Part shown: positions 46,530 through 56,406 of the stretch, in pieces | Numbering within the stretch: the first letter of the stretch is position 1 | Layout: each line of letters opens with the position of its first letter | Assembly: GCA_037962975.1 (NCBI GenBank) | Contig: CM075672.1 | Location: 53,886,501 to 53,950,500 of the forward strand | Source of the DNA: Clitoria ternatea | Taxonomy: Eukaryota; Streptophyta; Magnoliopsida; Fabales; Fabaceae | Reading direction: 5' to 3' | Length of the DNA: 64,000 nucleotides | The notes under the pieces: model-generated | What the model saw: only the letters and a program-made list of their open reading frames with translations | Database searches by the model: none | Told to the model about the DNA's origin: nothing | Translations under genes and position numbers: made by a program

Positions 46530-47120
46530 AAAAAGCTCAAACTGGGGCATCTCCCCAGATATCTCTTCCAAACTGGGGCATCTCCCTAGATCTCTCTCCC
46601 AAACTGGGGCATCATCCAAAAGTTCTAGATCCTGGTTAATTTGGATGGGACGTCCTGTTAACCCCTAGATCATTCTTCCAGTCAAGGGGCATCACCCCAA
46701 GGCTCTAGATCCTAGTTAATTTGGACGGGACGTCCTGTTAACCCCAGATCACTCTTCCAGTAAAAGGATAACCCCCCAGAAATTCCTTCAACCTTTTGAA
46801 ACTAAGGCATCACCTTAGATTTTTCTTTGTCAAGGGGCAGTACCCCTAACTTCTTCAGTATTTCCAGAAGCTAGGGCATCACCCCAGGCCTCCTTCTTTC
46901 AAAAAAGGGCAATACCCCAAGATTCTTTCAAACTATCTCAAACTGGGGCATCACCCTAAATTTATTCTTTCAGTCAAAGGCTTCAGTCATGCCAAACGGG
47001 GCATAACCTTGAGCTTTTAGGTACAGAGAGTTAATTCGGACGAGACGTCCTGTTAGCTCCCCCAATCTTTACGTTCCCTGTCAACAGAGAGTTAATTCGG
47101 ATAAGACGTCCTATTAGCTC
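46530..47120 (+). repeat. Hairpin-rich repeat block of Ogre B
   Basis: Same phrases as 14095-14790: GGGGCATC-type G/C hairpins and four larger hairpins at about 46634-46665, 46714-46744, 47027-47060 and 47085-47120. The outer arms are GGTTAA/TTAACC, GTTAA/TTAAC, AGTTAA/TTAGCT and AGTTAA/TTAGCT. Confidence 0.8.
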
Positions 47121-47254
47121 CCCCAATTTTTACTTTTCCAGTCAACCGAGAGGCAACACCCTCACCTTTTACTTTTCCAGTCAACCGAGAGGTAACACCC
47201 TCACCTTTTACTTTTCCAGTCAACCGAGAGGCAACACCCTCACCCTTTACCTTC

Positions 47255-47500
47255 CTGTTGCCGATCAAATGGCACCCTTATCTTCCTGTCGCCGATCAAA
47301 TGGCACCCCTTTATCTTCCTGTCGCCGATCAAATGGCACCCTATCGCCGATCAAATGGCACCCCTTTATCTTTCTGTCGCCGATCAAATGGCACCCTTTA
47401 TCTTCCTCTCGCCAATCAAATGGTACCCCTTTACCTTCCATTCGTTGATCAAATGGCACCCTTTATCTTCCAGTCACCGAACAAATGGCATCCCTTTACT
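47255..47500 (+). repeat. Ogre B 33-bp minisatellite, about 8 copies
   Basis: Copies of GCCGATCAAATGGCACCC with a T/C-rich tail; one shortened unit at 47340-47360. Copy number is lower than in Ogre A (about 14). Confidence 0.88.
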
Positions 47501-47506
47501 TTTCCT

Positions 47507-47720
47507 GTAAACCGAGAGGCAACACCCTCACCTTTTACTTTTTCAGTCAATCAAGAGGCAACACCCTCACCTTTTACTTTCCCTGTCAACCGAGAGGCAA
47601 CACCCTCACCTTTTACTTTTCCTGTCAACTGAGAGGCAACACCCTCACCTTTTACTTTTCCTGTCAACCGAGAGGCAAGACCCTCACCTTTACTTTTGTT
47701 GTTCACTGAGAGGCAATTCC
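47507..47720 (+). repeat. Ogre B 38-bp minisatellite, about 6 copies
   Basis: Units contain ACCGAGAGGCAACACCCTCA; three more copies lie at 47142-47260, before the 33-bp array. Confidence 0.86.
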
Positions 47721-48027
47721 CACGCCGTTTACTTTCCAGTCATAGATTTAGAAATCCCCTGCCTAGACAATTTCCAAGCACACCTCAATTAATTCATTTT
47801 TTTTCGGAAGCTTCGGATACGTATTTCTAGGCTACTCAAGATACTAGGGTAATCCTTTATTTAAAAAAAAAGAAAAAAAAGAAAAAAAAGATTCAAGTGT
47901 CAATTCCTGGGTTTTCCCCATCTGTTACTCCTGGTTATTAGAGTCAGTATGACTTCGACAATGGTGTTCACGTCTTTACTCCCTTTCCATTTTCAAAAGC
48001 AAGAAGAAACTTCATACTTTTCCTCAT

Positions 48028-48051
48028 GGAAAAGAAGTAAAGAGGGGTATC
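48028..48051 (+). other. Ogre B polypurine tract
   Basis: GGAAAAGAAGTAAAGAGGGG followed by TATC, directly before the 3' LTR start TGTGAACACC. Confidence 0.78.
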
Positions 48052-51000
48052 TGTGAACACCTATTTTGGTCCAGTCAATTTTCACCAAGAATAGGGAATT
48101 TTCGTCACTTGGAATTCCTTCTTTCTATTTGTGCTCATCTTCAGGACTGTCTTAGGCTCCGATTGATATCCACAAGTGAAAAGAATTAAAAAATAATAAT
48201 AAAAAAAAAGAAAAAATTTCTAACTCAGAAATGATCATTTTCGAGTAAGATGACTCGGAATGATCATTTCTGAGTAAGGAGTCTCCGAGTGAGACATGGC
48301 CGAGTGGTATGTTGATATATGGTGATGTGAGTGAGAATTACGCTTAAGCGAGTGGCAATTTCGCCCAAGCAAGACTGTGGAGAATCAGGAATTTGGCCTC
48401 TGGCCTATTTTCGCCCGAGCGGGTGGTGGTTTCGCCCAAGCGAGATTGTGTTGAATCAAGAATTTGACCTCTGGCCTGTTCTCGCTCAAGCGAGTGGGAA
48501 CCTCGCCCAAGCGGAAAGGTGAGCGCTCAAGCGAGTGGGAATCCCGCTCAAGCGGAAAGGCGTTTCGAGTAACATGTCTCTGAGTGAGACGTTGCCGAGT
48601 GAATTGTCACTGGGTGGGGTGTTTCCGAGTGGAGGATTCCCGATTGAAACCGCTCTGAATGAAAAAGGGATTGTTATTGAATGACTACTTACCGATTGGA
48701 TAAATCCGAGTGAAGGATTCCCGACTGAAGCCAGTCTGAATGAAAAGCAAGCCCGATGTCTGATGAATACATCCGAGTGAATTAATTCCGAGTGGAAGAA
48801 ACTCTAAACCTCAGAAGAACAATTGTCAGGCAAGGCATTTCTGAGTAGTGTGCCTCTTCAAACAAAGAAAGATCCGACCAGGAATGAATCACTTTCGGCC
48901 AGATTCTCAAGTTTTACACTAAGCCCGAGTGAAGATTCTAAGGAAAGCACATCCGAGTGAGTTGAGGCAGAGAGCTGTATTTTCGAACAAAGCAAGGCTC
49001 AGACCTGGGAAGAATTTTTATCGGTCAGATTCTCAAAACCCAAATTCTGATTGAAAAGAAGGCCGGCTCCGAGTAAATATATCCGGGTGGCTAGATTCTC
49101 AAGTTCCAAGTCCTGAGTAAGAAGAGAGTTGGTTTCTGAGTGATTGCACCTGAAGGATTAAAGCTGAGTTCCAAATTCTGATTAAAAAATACCTTCTCCG
49201 AGTGAATAAATCTGAAGAGTTGATTGATGATTGAAGCTGTTCCGAGTGAAAACAAGGCCGACTCCGAATGAATCCGAAGGATTGATTGTCAATCCAAATT
49301 CTGATTGAAAAGAAAGCCGGATTCCTATTAAATTACTCCTGAATGAACATATCCGAGTAGGGAAGCATTGCTGAAGCTGAGTTCTGAATTCTGAGTGGGG
49401 AATAAGGCCGGTTTCTGAGTGAATGCATCAGAAGGATGGATGAAGAGTGAAACCATCCTGATTGGAAAGTAAGGACGAGTGAGTGCATTCGAACTGTGGA
49501 TTGCCGAGTGAAACCATTTCTGATTGAAAAGTAAGTAAATACGTCCAAATGGTCAGATTTTCTCAAAGTTCCATTCTGATTGAAGAAACAAGGACGACTC
49601 CCAATTGTATAATCGAATGGAATGATTGACGACTAAAGGCAATTCCGAGAGAGAAGCCAGTCAGATTTTTGAATGAATGTGTCCGAGTGGAGTGAAGGAA
49701 GGGTCATTTTCGACTGAATGACTCCCAAGAAAATCCGAACAAGTTTCTCCGAGTGATTCAATTCCAGAGACATAGCCGAGTGAAAATTTTAGGAAATGCC
49801 GATTGGATCATTTGAACTTGTTTCGAGTCACTCTTCAATCAGTGTCGATTGGATCATTTGAACTTGTTCTGAGTCATTCTTCAATCAGTGCCGATTGGAT
49901 CATTTGAACTTGTTCCGAGTCATTCTTCAATCAGTACCGATTGAATCGTTTGAACTTGTTCCGAGTCACTCTTCAGGCAGTTTCGAGCCACCCTTCAGGC
50001 GGTTTCGAGCCACCCTTCAGTCAGTTTCGAGTCACTTTTCACTCGGTTCTGAATGAGTATTCCAATCAGAATTGCTTTGCTCGTCCAGCTCCTCACAGCA
50101 ACCCAACACCGACCAGCAAAGCAACACCGAGCAAAGCTTTCACTCGGTCTTTTGTGTATGAACAACACCTTTTCCACTCGGATTATTTCCCACTATGGGT
50201 GCATACCGACCGAGGCATTAAATCTGAGTCAGAAGGAGAAAACTGACCCATATTTTCCACCGATTGCCCTTGCTGACTTGGATTCCCACTATCCAAGTGG
50301 ATCCTTGAATTATGGGGGGCGACTCACAACAAGATGAAGGAAGAAAATAATAAAGAATTCCCACCAGCCTCCATTCCCTACGATTGTCAAGATCCAGGCT
50401 GTTTCTCCAACACACCATCCATGTTGCTTTGCTAATTTTATGGGGCGGCTGATAACAAACAAAATTAAAATAATAAGTTATTCATCAGCTGCTGTTCCCA
50501 TCATTGGTGGCCAGGCTGTCTCTGGGCTGTTCAAGCAATCAGCACACCTGGGACTTCTATAAATACCCCAGCAAAAGAGAAGAAAAGGATCCTGGAAGCC
50601 TTCATTAGAGAAAATTCTGAAACTTTTCCTTCGTCCTTCTCTCTTCACCCAACACCGTGTTGTTCTTCCTTCCCTCACCCACACTGTCCGTCCTCTCCTT
50701 CCTCTCAATCCACCATACAGCCCCCTAAGACCAACACTGTCTCCCTCTCTCCCTCTCCATTTCACCGTACAGCCCTCAAAATAACACCGTCCCAAAGCCT
50801 TACCAATACATTCCCTCCTTCCCTCACCCTCACCGTCCTTCCCTCTCCACGCAGCCCCCTAAAACGCACCTCTCCACACCCTCTTCCACCTCTCAAACAT
50901 CGTCCCTCTCCTCCCAAAAACCACGCTGTTACTCTCCTTCTCCATACCGTCCTCCTCCTCCAACACCGTCCCTCTCCTCCTAGACTCAACACCGTCCAAC

Positions 51001-52586
51001 GTCCCTTCAACTCATCGTATAGCCCCCTCAAATCTTCAACACCGTCCCTCATCCGCTCAACACCGTCCAGCCCTCTTAAAATCCGAGTCCACACCGCCCT
51101 CCCTCAAATCTTCAACACCGTCCCTCATCCTCTCCACACCGTCCCTCTCAACACCGTCCCTCTCCACACTGTCCTCATCCTTCCCTATCTACACCGTCCT
51201 CACTCTCAAACCAAAAACCAGTCCCTCTCTTCACTCTGTCCAGCCCCCTTAAACCCTCTCAACATCGTCCCTCATCCTCTCCACACCGTCCTCCTAGTCT
51301 CCAACCGTCCTCACCTCTCAACCCATACTGTCCAGCCCCCCTCAAATCCTCTCCACATCGTCTTTCTCCTCTCAAATTCAGTCCCTCTCCTCTAAAAACC
51401 ACACCGTACAGCCCACTCAAACTCACATCATCCTCTCCTTAAAACCCACACCAACAGTCCCTCAAATCCTCATCATACTGTACGCCCCCTCAAGCTAACA
51501 GTCCCTCTCCTCTCAACTCACACCGTCCAGCACCTCATCCCTCCACACCACACTTCAGCGTTCTGTTCTCTCGTCACACCGGAGTCCAGCTCTCTCTCAC
51601 TACACCGGTCTTATTCTGCTCCTCATTTTTAAAGCTTGTATTTGTTTATTTTTTTGTCAAAATTAATTGTTGTTCGATGGGTCTGCTTCCTTTTAATTAG
51701 TAATTAATTTCCATTGATCAGATTAGTCACCCATCAAAATCTGTTCCTCATTTTCAGTACTTGTTATTATTTATTTTCCATCAAATTAATTGACTGTTAT
51801 TTGATGGACACATTCCCTTTTCAATTATTAATTAATTTTTGACAATTGAATTAATCCCCCACCAGGATTCATAATAAATATTAACAAGAATGAGGGCTTC
51901 ATACATTTTGTTTGTACTGGCCTAAAAATTGTAATTATCATTATTATTATTATTATTATTTTATTTTTCTTTTAAAAATCAGTGTCGTACGGGTGTACTC
52001 TCGTCTACACAATCTCCATAGAACTAGTACACGTGTGAAGAACTTCGCCTTGTATGAGTTCTCTTCAAAAACATCGTCCACCATTGATCTCTTAGTCCTT
52101 TCCTAAAAACCTCATCAAGAACTACGTAACCCTGATTTCTTGGTAACCCAAGAATACGTAGGAGCAGGACTTTAAATCTTGTCGGGCCCAATTTCCCTAT
52201 TTTTTTATTTTTTTATGTTTTTTAATTGTCCCATTTTTATCACTTCCATAAGAATCAATTTAGACATGACGTCTTGTTGATTTTCCCCTATTTTTGTAAA
52301 TAATAATAAAAAAGGAAGAAATAAAACATCTTTTGAAAGGCTATTTATGTTGCGCATTTTCAATCTTGGTACTGTTTTTTGACAGGCGATGTAGGGTGCT
52401 AATACCTTCCCTACTCGTAACCGACTCCCAAACTTGAATCTTATTTTTTTTGACAGTGCTTTACTGAATTTAGTTTTTTTCCAATGTTTTCACCATTGAC
52501 AAAAACATTGGTGGCGACTCCCTGTTTCGTAATAACTCGTTTTATCTCAAAGGGTCGGCCGCGCAGCCGCGATACCAGTCGCGACA
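48052..52586 (+). repeat. Ogre B 3' LTR, 4,535 bp
   Basis: Same modules as the 5' LTR: CGCTCAAGCGAG block (48330-48560), CCGAGTG array, 46-bp tandem unit (about 49797-49975), TATAAATA (50558-50565), pyrimidine-rich leader (about 50630-51580), hairpin (52248-52286). It ends GCGACA followed by the ATCAT duplication. Compared with the 5' LTR it carries an extra segment of about 25 bases near 48248 and scattered substitutions. Confidence 0.95.
50558..50565 (+). promoter_or_regulatory. Ogre B 3' LTR TATA box
   Basis: TATAAATA at the same place as in the 5' LTR. If used, it would read out into the flanking DNA toward copia C. Confidence 0.7.
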
Positions 52587-52591
52587 ATCAT

Positions 52592-52939
52592 AATTCATCA
52601 ACTTACATCCCTGGGTCATAAATGAAAATTGGACATACACTAAGATCCAATTTTCCTCTATGACCACCAAAATCATATACCACCATTCTAGATATTAAAA
52701 TAAACATCCATATACAAAACATGCTATACAAAATCTAGACCTTGCCGGCCAAGGCGCTTCCTACACCACTATTTACCTCCTCAAGCAAAATGTACTTCAA
52801 AATGTCAACCCCTTCCCATGAGTACCCTGCATCACAACTCTAAAAATAGACAACATGGGAGAGTGAGTCCACATTCCAAAGGTATGAATAGGAATACCAT
52901 GTGATTATGTATATATATATATGCCTCTATACATGTATA
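52592..52939. other. Unclassified AT-rich sequence between Ogre B and copia C
   Basis: No gene recognised. It is the continuation of 29498-30554 across the Ogre B insertion. The CTTTG at 52940-52944 is the left duplication of copia C. Confidence 0.6.
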
Positions 52940-52944
52940 CTTTG

Positions 52945-54410
52945 TGTTATTCAAGTGGCCTCAATACTCAAGAGGGGGGGAGAGTTGAGTTTTTAAAACT
53001 TTTAGTAGGAATACCTTTGAACTTGATTCTTATATACAAATTTATAAGATTATGCAAGTGAAATCAAGTTTAATGAAATATGCAATGCAAAACAAAGGTA
53101 AATATAGCTGAGACAATTAAACAAACACTTGGTGTGCAGTATTCAAGATTTACCAATTTAAACAAGTTCAAGTATGCAAGCCACAATATATCAACACAAG
53201 CCAATTAAGCGCAGTATATAAAAGCAAAAGAGTAAGGGAGAAGAGCTTGCAAACCAATTTAACGAGTTCCACCAATCCGGTGTACGTCTCGCCTCTAAGC
53301 AACCCACTTAGAGGATTTCCACTATTGTAGACTAGAGATACAACTTTGAGCAATTGCGGCTTCCTAGTGTCCCACACTCAAGAAACCAATCCTCACAAGT
53401 ATAAGGGCACCCCACCCAATCTCTCAATCTCACAATATCCCAAAGGTTGAACCCTAACCTTTGTAACCACTCAACCTAGAGTGAACAACCACTTAATCTA
53501 GAGTGAACTTTGGTGTTTGGTGTAGTGTTTACAAGCAAGTAACTCTCTTAATAGAGTGGATAAGCAAATGATAGCTCACACAAATTCTAACTCTCAACAA
53601 TAGAGGATATACAAATTCTAGCTCAAGAATGAATATACAAGGAATATAAAACTTGTAAGCACAAAGGTGAGTAAAGATTGATTGCCTCTTGTTATCTATC
53701 TTGTGCTTGAGTTCCTCTTGCATTTATAGAGCCATGGTTGAGCTTCAAAAGTCCTCCTAGCCGTTGCAATTTTTGGCTCCTTATATAGTGGGGTTTGAGT
53801 GCTTGTTTCCCACTTGATTCTGTCTATTTAGTGGTGTTTCCCACTGTGTGAATCAATTCCTAGATCTCTAAATCGATTCAGAGCATTCTGTTTTATGCAT
53901 TTTGGAGTTCCAGAGTCGAATGAATCGATTCGAGCTTTGTTGAATCGATTCAGAGTGTTCTGTTTGGGGTCCTTGGGTTGCCAGCTTTGAATAAATCGAT
54001 TCAAGGTTATGGTGAATCGATTCAAAGCATTCTGTTTTCAATTTTAGTGGCTTCCAGGTGTTTGAATCGATTCAGGGTCATGGTGAATCGATTCAACCCA
54101 TTTTGTTTCTTATTTTTGGTGACTTTCAGGGCTGTGAATCGATTCCTTCGTGGTTGAATCGATTCAGGCTTTGTATTTTGATGTTTTTCCATGCCTGTAG
54201 GTCTTCCATTGATATGTTGTGATCCATGGTTGCTTTCCTTTGTCTTGGTTTATTGGTTTCTTGATTTCTTGAACTTGTGAAACCGTTTTCTTCCTGATTC
54301 TTGATTTTATATAACACCTTTGATTTGTTTCATTTATTTTTGATTCATGAAGAGCTTGTAATGCTTGTTCTTTTGTCATTATCAAAACCTGTTATCAACA
54401 TACAAATACA
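52945..54410 (-). repeat. Copia C 3' LTR, 1,466 bp
   Basis: Shares the whole sequence of the 5' LTR with few differences (for example gggggagag against ggggtgaat near 52980). TATA box in element orientation TATAAATG (53721-53728 on the plus strand as CATTTATA). A cluster of paired AATCGATT palindromes occupies 53850-54170, in the U3 part. Confidence 0.94.
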
Positions 54411-54853
54411 TTCTCCCCCTTTTTGATGATGACAACCAATGGCCATCTCTTGGGGTGTTAATAGTCAATAATTTTAAAGAATAGCAGTGATAACGAGTCA
54501 TTTGAGAATCAGAGTATGTCTCCCCCTTTGTTTTTCAATCAACCAATTATTTCTTTCAAGTTTCTTTCAAGTATCTTTCTAGTATCTTTCCCACTTTTTA
54601 AATATCTCTCCCACTTTGTCATTATCGAAAACAAATTTAGAGAGTATCTAATCAAGCGAGTAATGATCACATAGCGCATAAACCTACTCAAATATGACAT
54701 CAAAGCAATTTGATATAATCATGCAATCATCTAACAAAATAACCATTTAATCAACCAAAGTAAATAAGGTAAATGCTTTAAAAAGGGCAACCAAGTCTGA
54801 ACATAGAATCAAATGATTGCAGGAGATAGAAAGCATAAAGTGCAAAAAGCCAA
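54411..54853 (-). other. Copia C polypurine tracts and 3' noncoding region
   Basis: Next to the 3' LTR the plus strand reads TTCTCCCCCTTTTTG, a polypurine tract (AAAAAGGGGGAGAA) in element orientation. A second, TCCCCCTTTG, lies at 54521-54530. Repeated tracts are a Sirevirus trait. No gene seen. Confidence 0.78.
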
Positions 54854-55930
54854 TCAAGGCTGAGGAAAATGGATGCTGGAAATTTGAGTGGCAAGCTCTG
54901 TGTATCGCTCTTCCATGTTAGCTTCAAGCTTGTCCAAATGAGTGTTGAAGTTGGCTTCCATGATGTCTAAGTGCCGATCTATGTGGGCAGTGATCTTGGC
55001 AAACAAGTTATTAGTAGGAGCGGGTGGAGGAGGAGGAGCAGCGTCTTCAGTATCATTATGAGGGCGTCGAAGAAATTGCCATAGCCCATGATATTCAACT
55101 ATATTCATCTTTGTGAGATGAGTTTTTCTGATTGGTGCTTTGGGGCCTATGATTTCTTTCACTTCATTCTTCAATTCCACCTTGTAGTGGCGTAGTAGCT
55201 TTGTGATTAGGATGGCATAGGGAAGATGAGCAAGATTCTGAGCCTCGATCATATGGTGCCTTACAACATCAATCCAATTAATTTCCTTCTGATTAATAAT
55301 GGCCCATAGCAACAAGATTTGTGCCTCATTCAATCTTGCATAATTTCCATCGGAAGGGAGGAGAATTTTCACCAAGACATAATGCAGAAGGCGGTGGTCA
55401 AGGCTTAGTGTGCCAACAGTGCTAGAGGGGGTGGCAATTTGAAGAAGGTTCTTGCCTCCAAAGAGTTGCAGTTCCATACAAGAGGTGGTTCCTTGCCATG
55501 GAAAGAAGCATTGCTGAGAGGGAGCAATCCTACTTCATTCAGTACTTCATTGTCAAGAAGAACGGTTTTGCCCTTCACTTTGGCAATATATCGAGCATCT
55601 TAGAGGTGCAAAGTTGAATAGAAAACCCGAATCAACTCTGGGTAGATAGCTACTTCCTCAAGAGCTATAAATCCTACTAGCTCTTGTTGATGAAGAGTAT
55701 TTAGAAGAGGAAGGCCAGAAATTTCAAAGAAGGGGACATCAAGCCAATGAGGGGAAATTAGGTGTTTTTCAGAAAAGGAGGATTGGTACCTTTCTAACTC
55801 CTTTTGGGTGGAGAAGAACCTTGAGAGATCTGAATGTTGAGGGATTGAAGCAGCGGCAACATTTGCTCTTTGCTTCTTTCATGGTTGGGAAGAGGAACCA
55901 TTGATAGTGGAGAAGTGGAGAGGAAGTTCT
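54854..55930 (-). pseudogene. Copia C ORF after pol, 'putative plant transposon protein' type, broken
   Basis: In element orientation the frame contains RANVAAASIPQHSDLSRFF, ELIRVFYSTLHL, ARYIAKVKGKTV, then, after a frameshift near 55430, LHYVLVKILLPSDGNYARLN, LLWAIINQKEINWIDVVRHH, LAHLPYAILITKLLRHYKVE and a C-terminal Pro-rich plus coiled-coil part ending HFPQP. This resembles a family annotated as putative plant transposon protein (PF20167, from memory). It occupies the post-pol position where Sireviruses often have an env-like ORF, but I see no signal peptide or membrane segment. Stops near 55600 and 55880 as well. Role unknown. Confidence 0.65.
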
Positions 55931-56029
55931 AGAGAGGAAGTTGGATGGTTTTAGGAAGGAGAATGGGAAAGAAATGAGAAGAATAATGAAAGAATGCCTT
56001 AAAACAGCGTAAATAAGTTTGTAACTGTC

Positions 56030-56240
56030 GCGTGAATCGACTCATGGAATAGGTGAATCGATTCGAACGTCTCTGTTTGTAAAAAAATGAAGACTCAGTG
56101 CTGTGAATCGATTCAAAGGGGTCCTGAATCGATTCAATCGATCTTGTTTTGGAAAAAGTGAGCAATCAGGTGCTTGAATCGATTCTAGGGGATGGTGAAT
56201 CGATTCACTGGAGTCTGTTTCACTACAGATTGGATTTTTC
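56030..56240. repeat. Internal AATCGATT paired palindrome cluster of copia C
   Basis: About seven GAATCGATTC-type words in pairs, each pair followed by a CTGTTT word, with a period of about 65 bases. Same design as in the LTRs (53850-54170, 62076-62400). Located just upstream, in element orientation, of the ORF after pol. Confidence 0.75.
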
Positions 56241-56406
56241 TCTATCTGAATTGATTCAAGGCATAAAGTAGTTCTTTTTGGATCATCAAGGCTTCATTTT
56301 CATGAAGATCTTTGCCTTCTTATTCTTACAATCAACAAGGATCAACACGATATTCTTAACAGTTATCAATCAAATATTGAATAGCATCACATTGAGAAAC
56401 GAACAT

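Larger units (their letters stand above)
45629..48027 (+). other. Ogre B 3' noncoding region
   Basis: Noncoding, collinear with the Ogre A region. Contains the uninterrupted CACTA target (45901-45915), the hairpin-rich block (46530-47120), the 33-bp minisatellite (47255-47500) and the 38-bp minisatellite (47142-47260 and 47507-47720). Frames at 47258-47709 are minisatellite artefacts. Confidence 0.85.
30555..52586 (+). mobile_element. Complete Ogre-type Ty3/gypsy retrotransposon B, 22,032 bp
   Basis: LTRs start TGTG and end GCGACA, and ATCAT flanks both sides (30550-30554 and 52587-52591). Order: 5' LTR, tRNA-Arg-type primer site, leader, ORF1, gag-protease, intron, RT-RNaseH-aRNaseH-integrase, repeat-rich 3' region, polypurine tract, 3' LTR. 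This is the full Ogre plan. All three coding blocks are broken. The two LTRs are similar by eye but differ at scattered bases and by a segment of about 25 bases near 48248, so the insertion is fairly recent rather than new. Confidence 0.95.
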
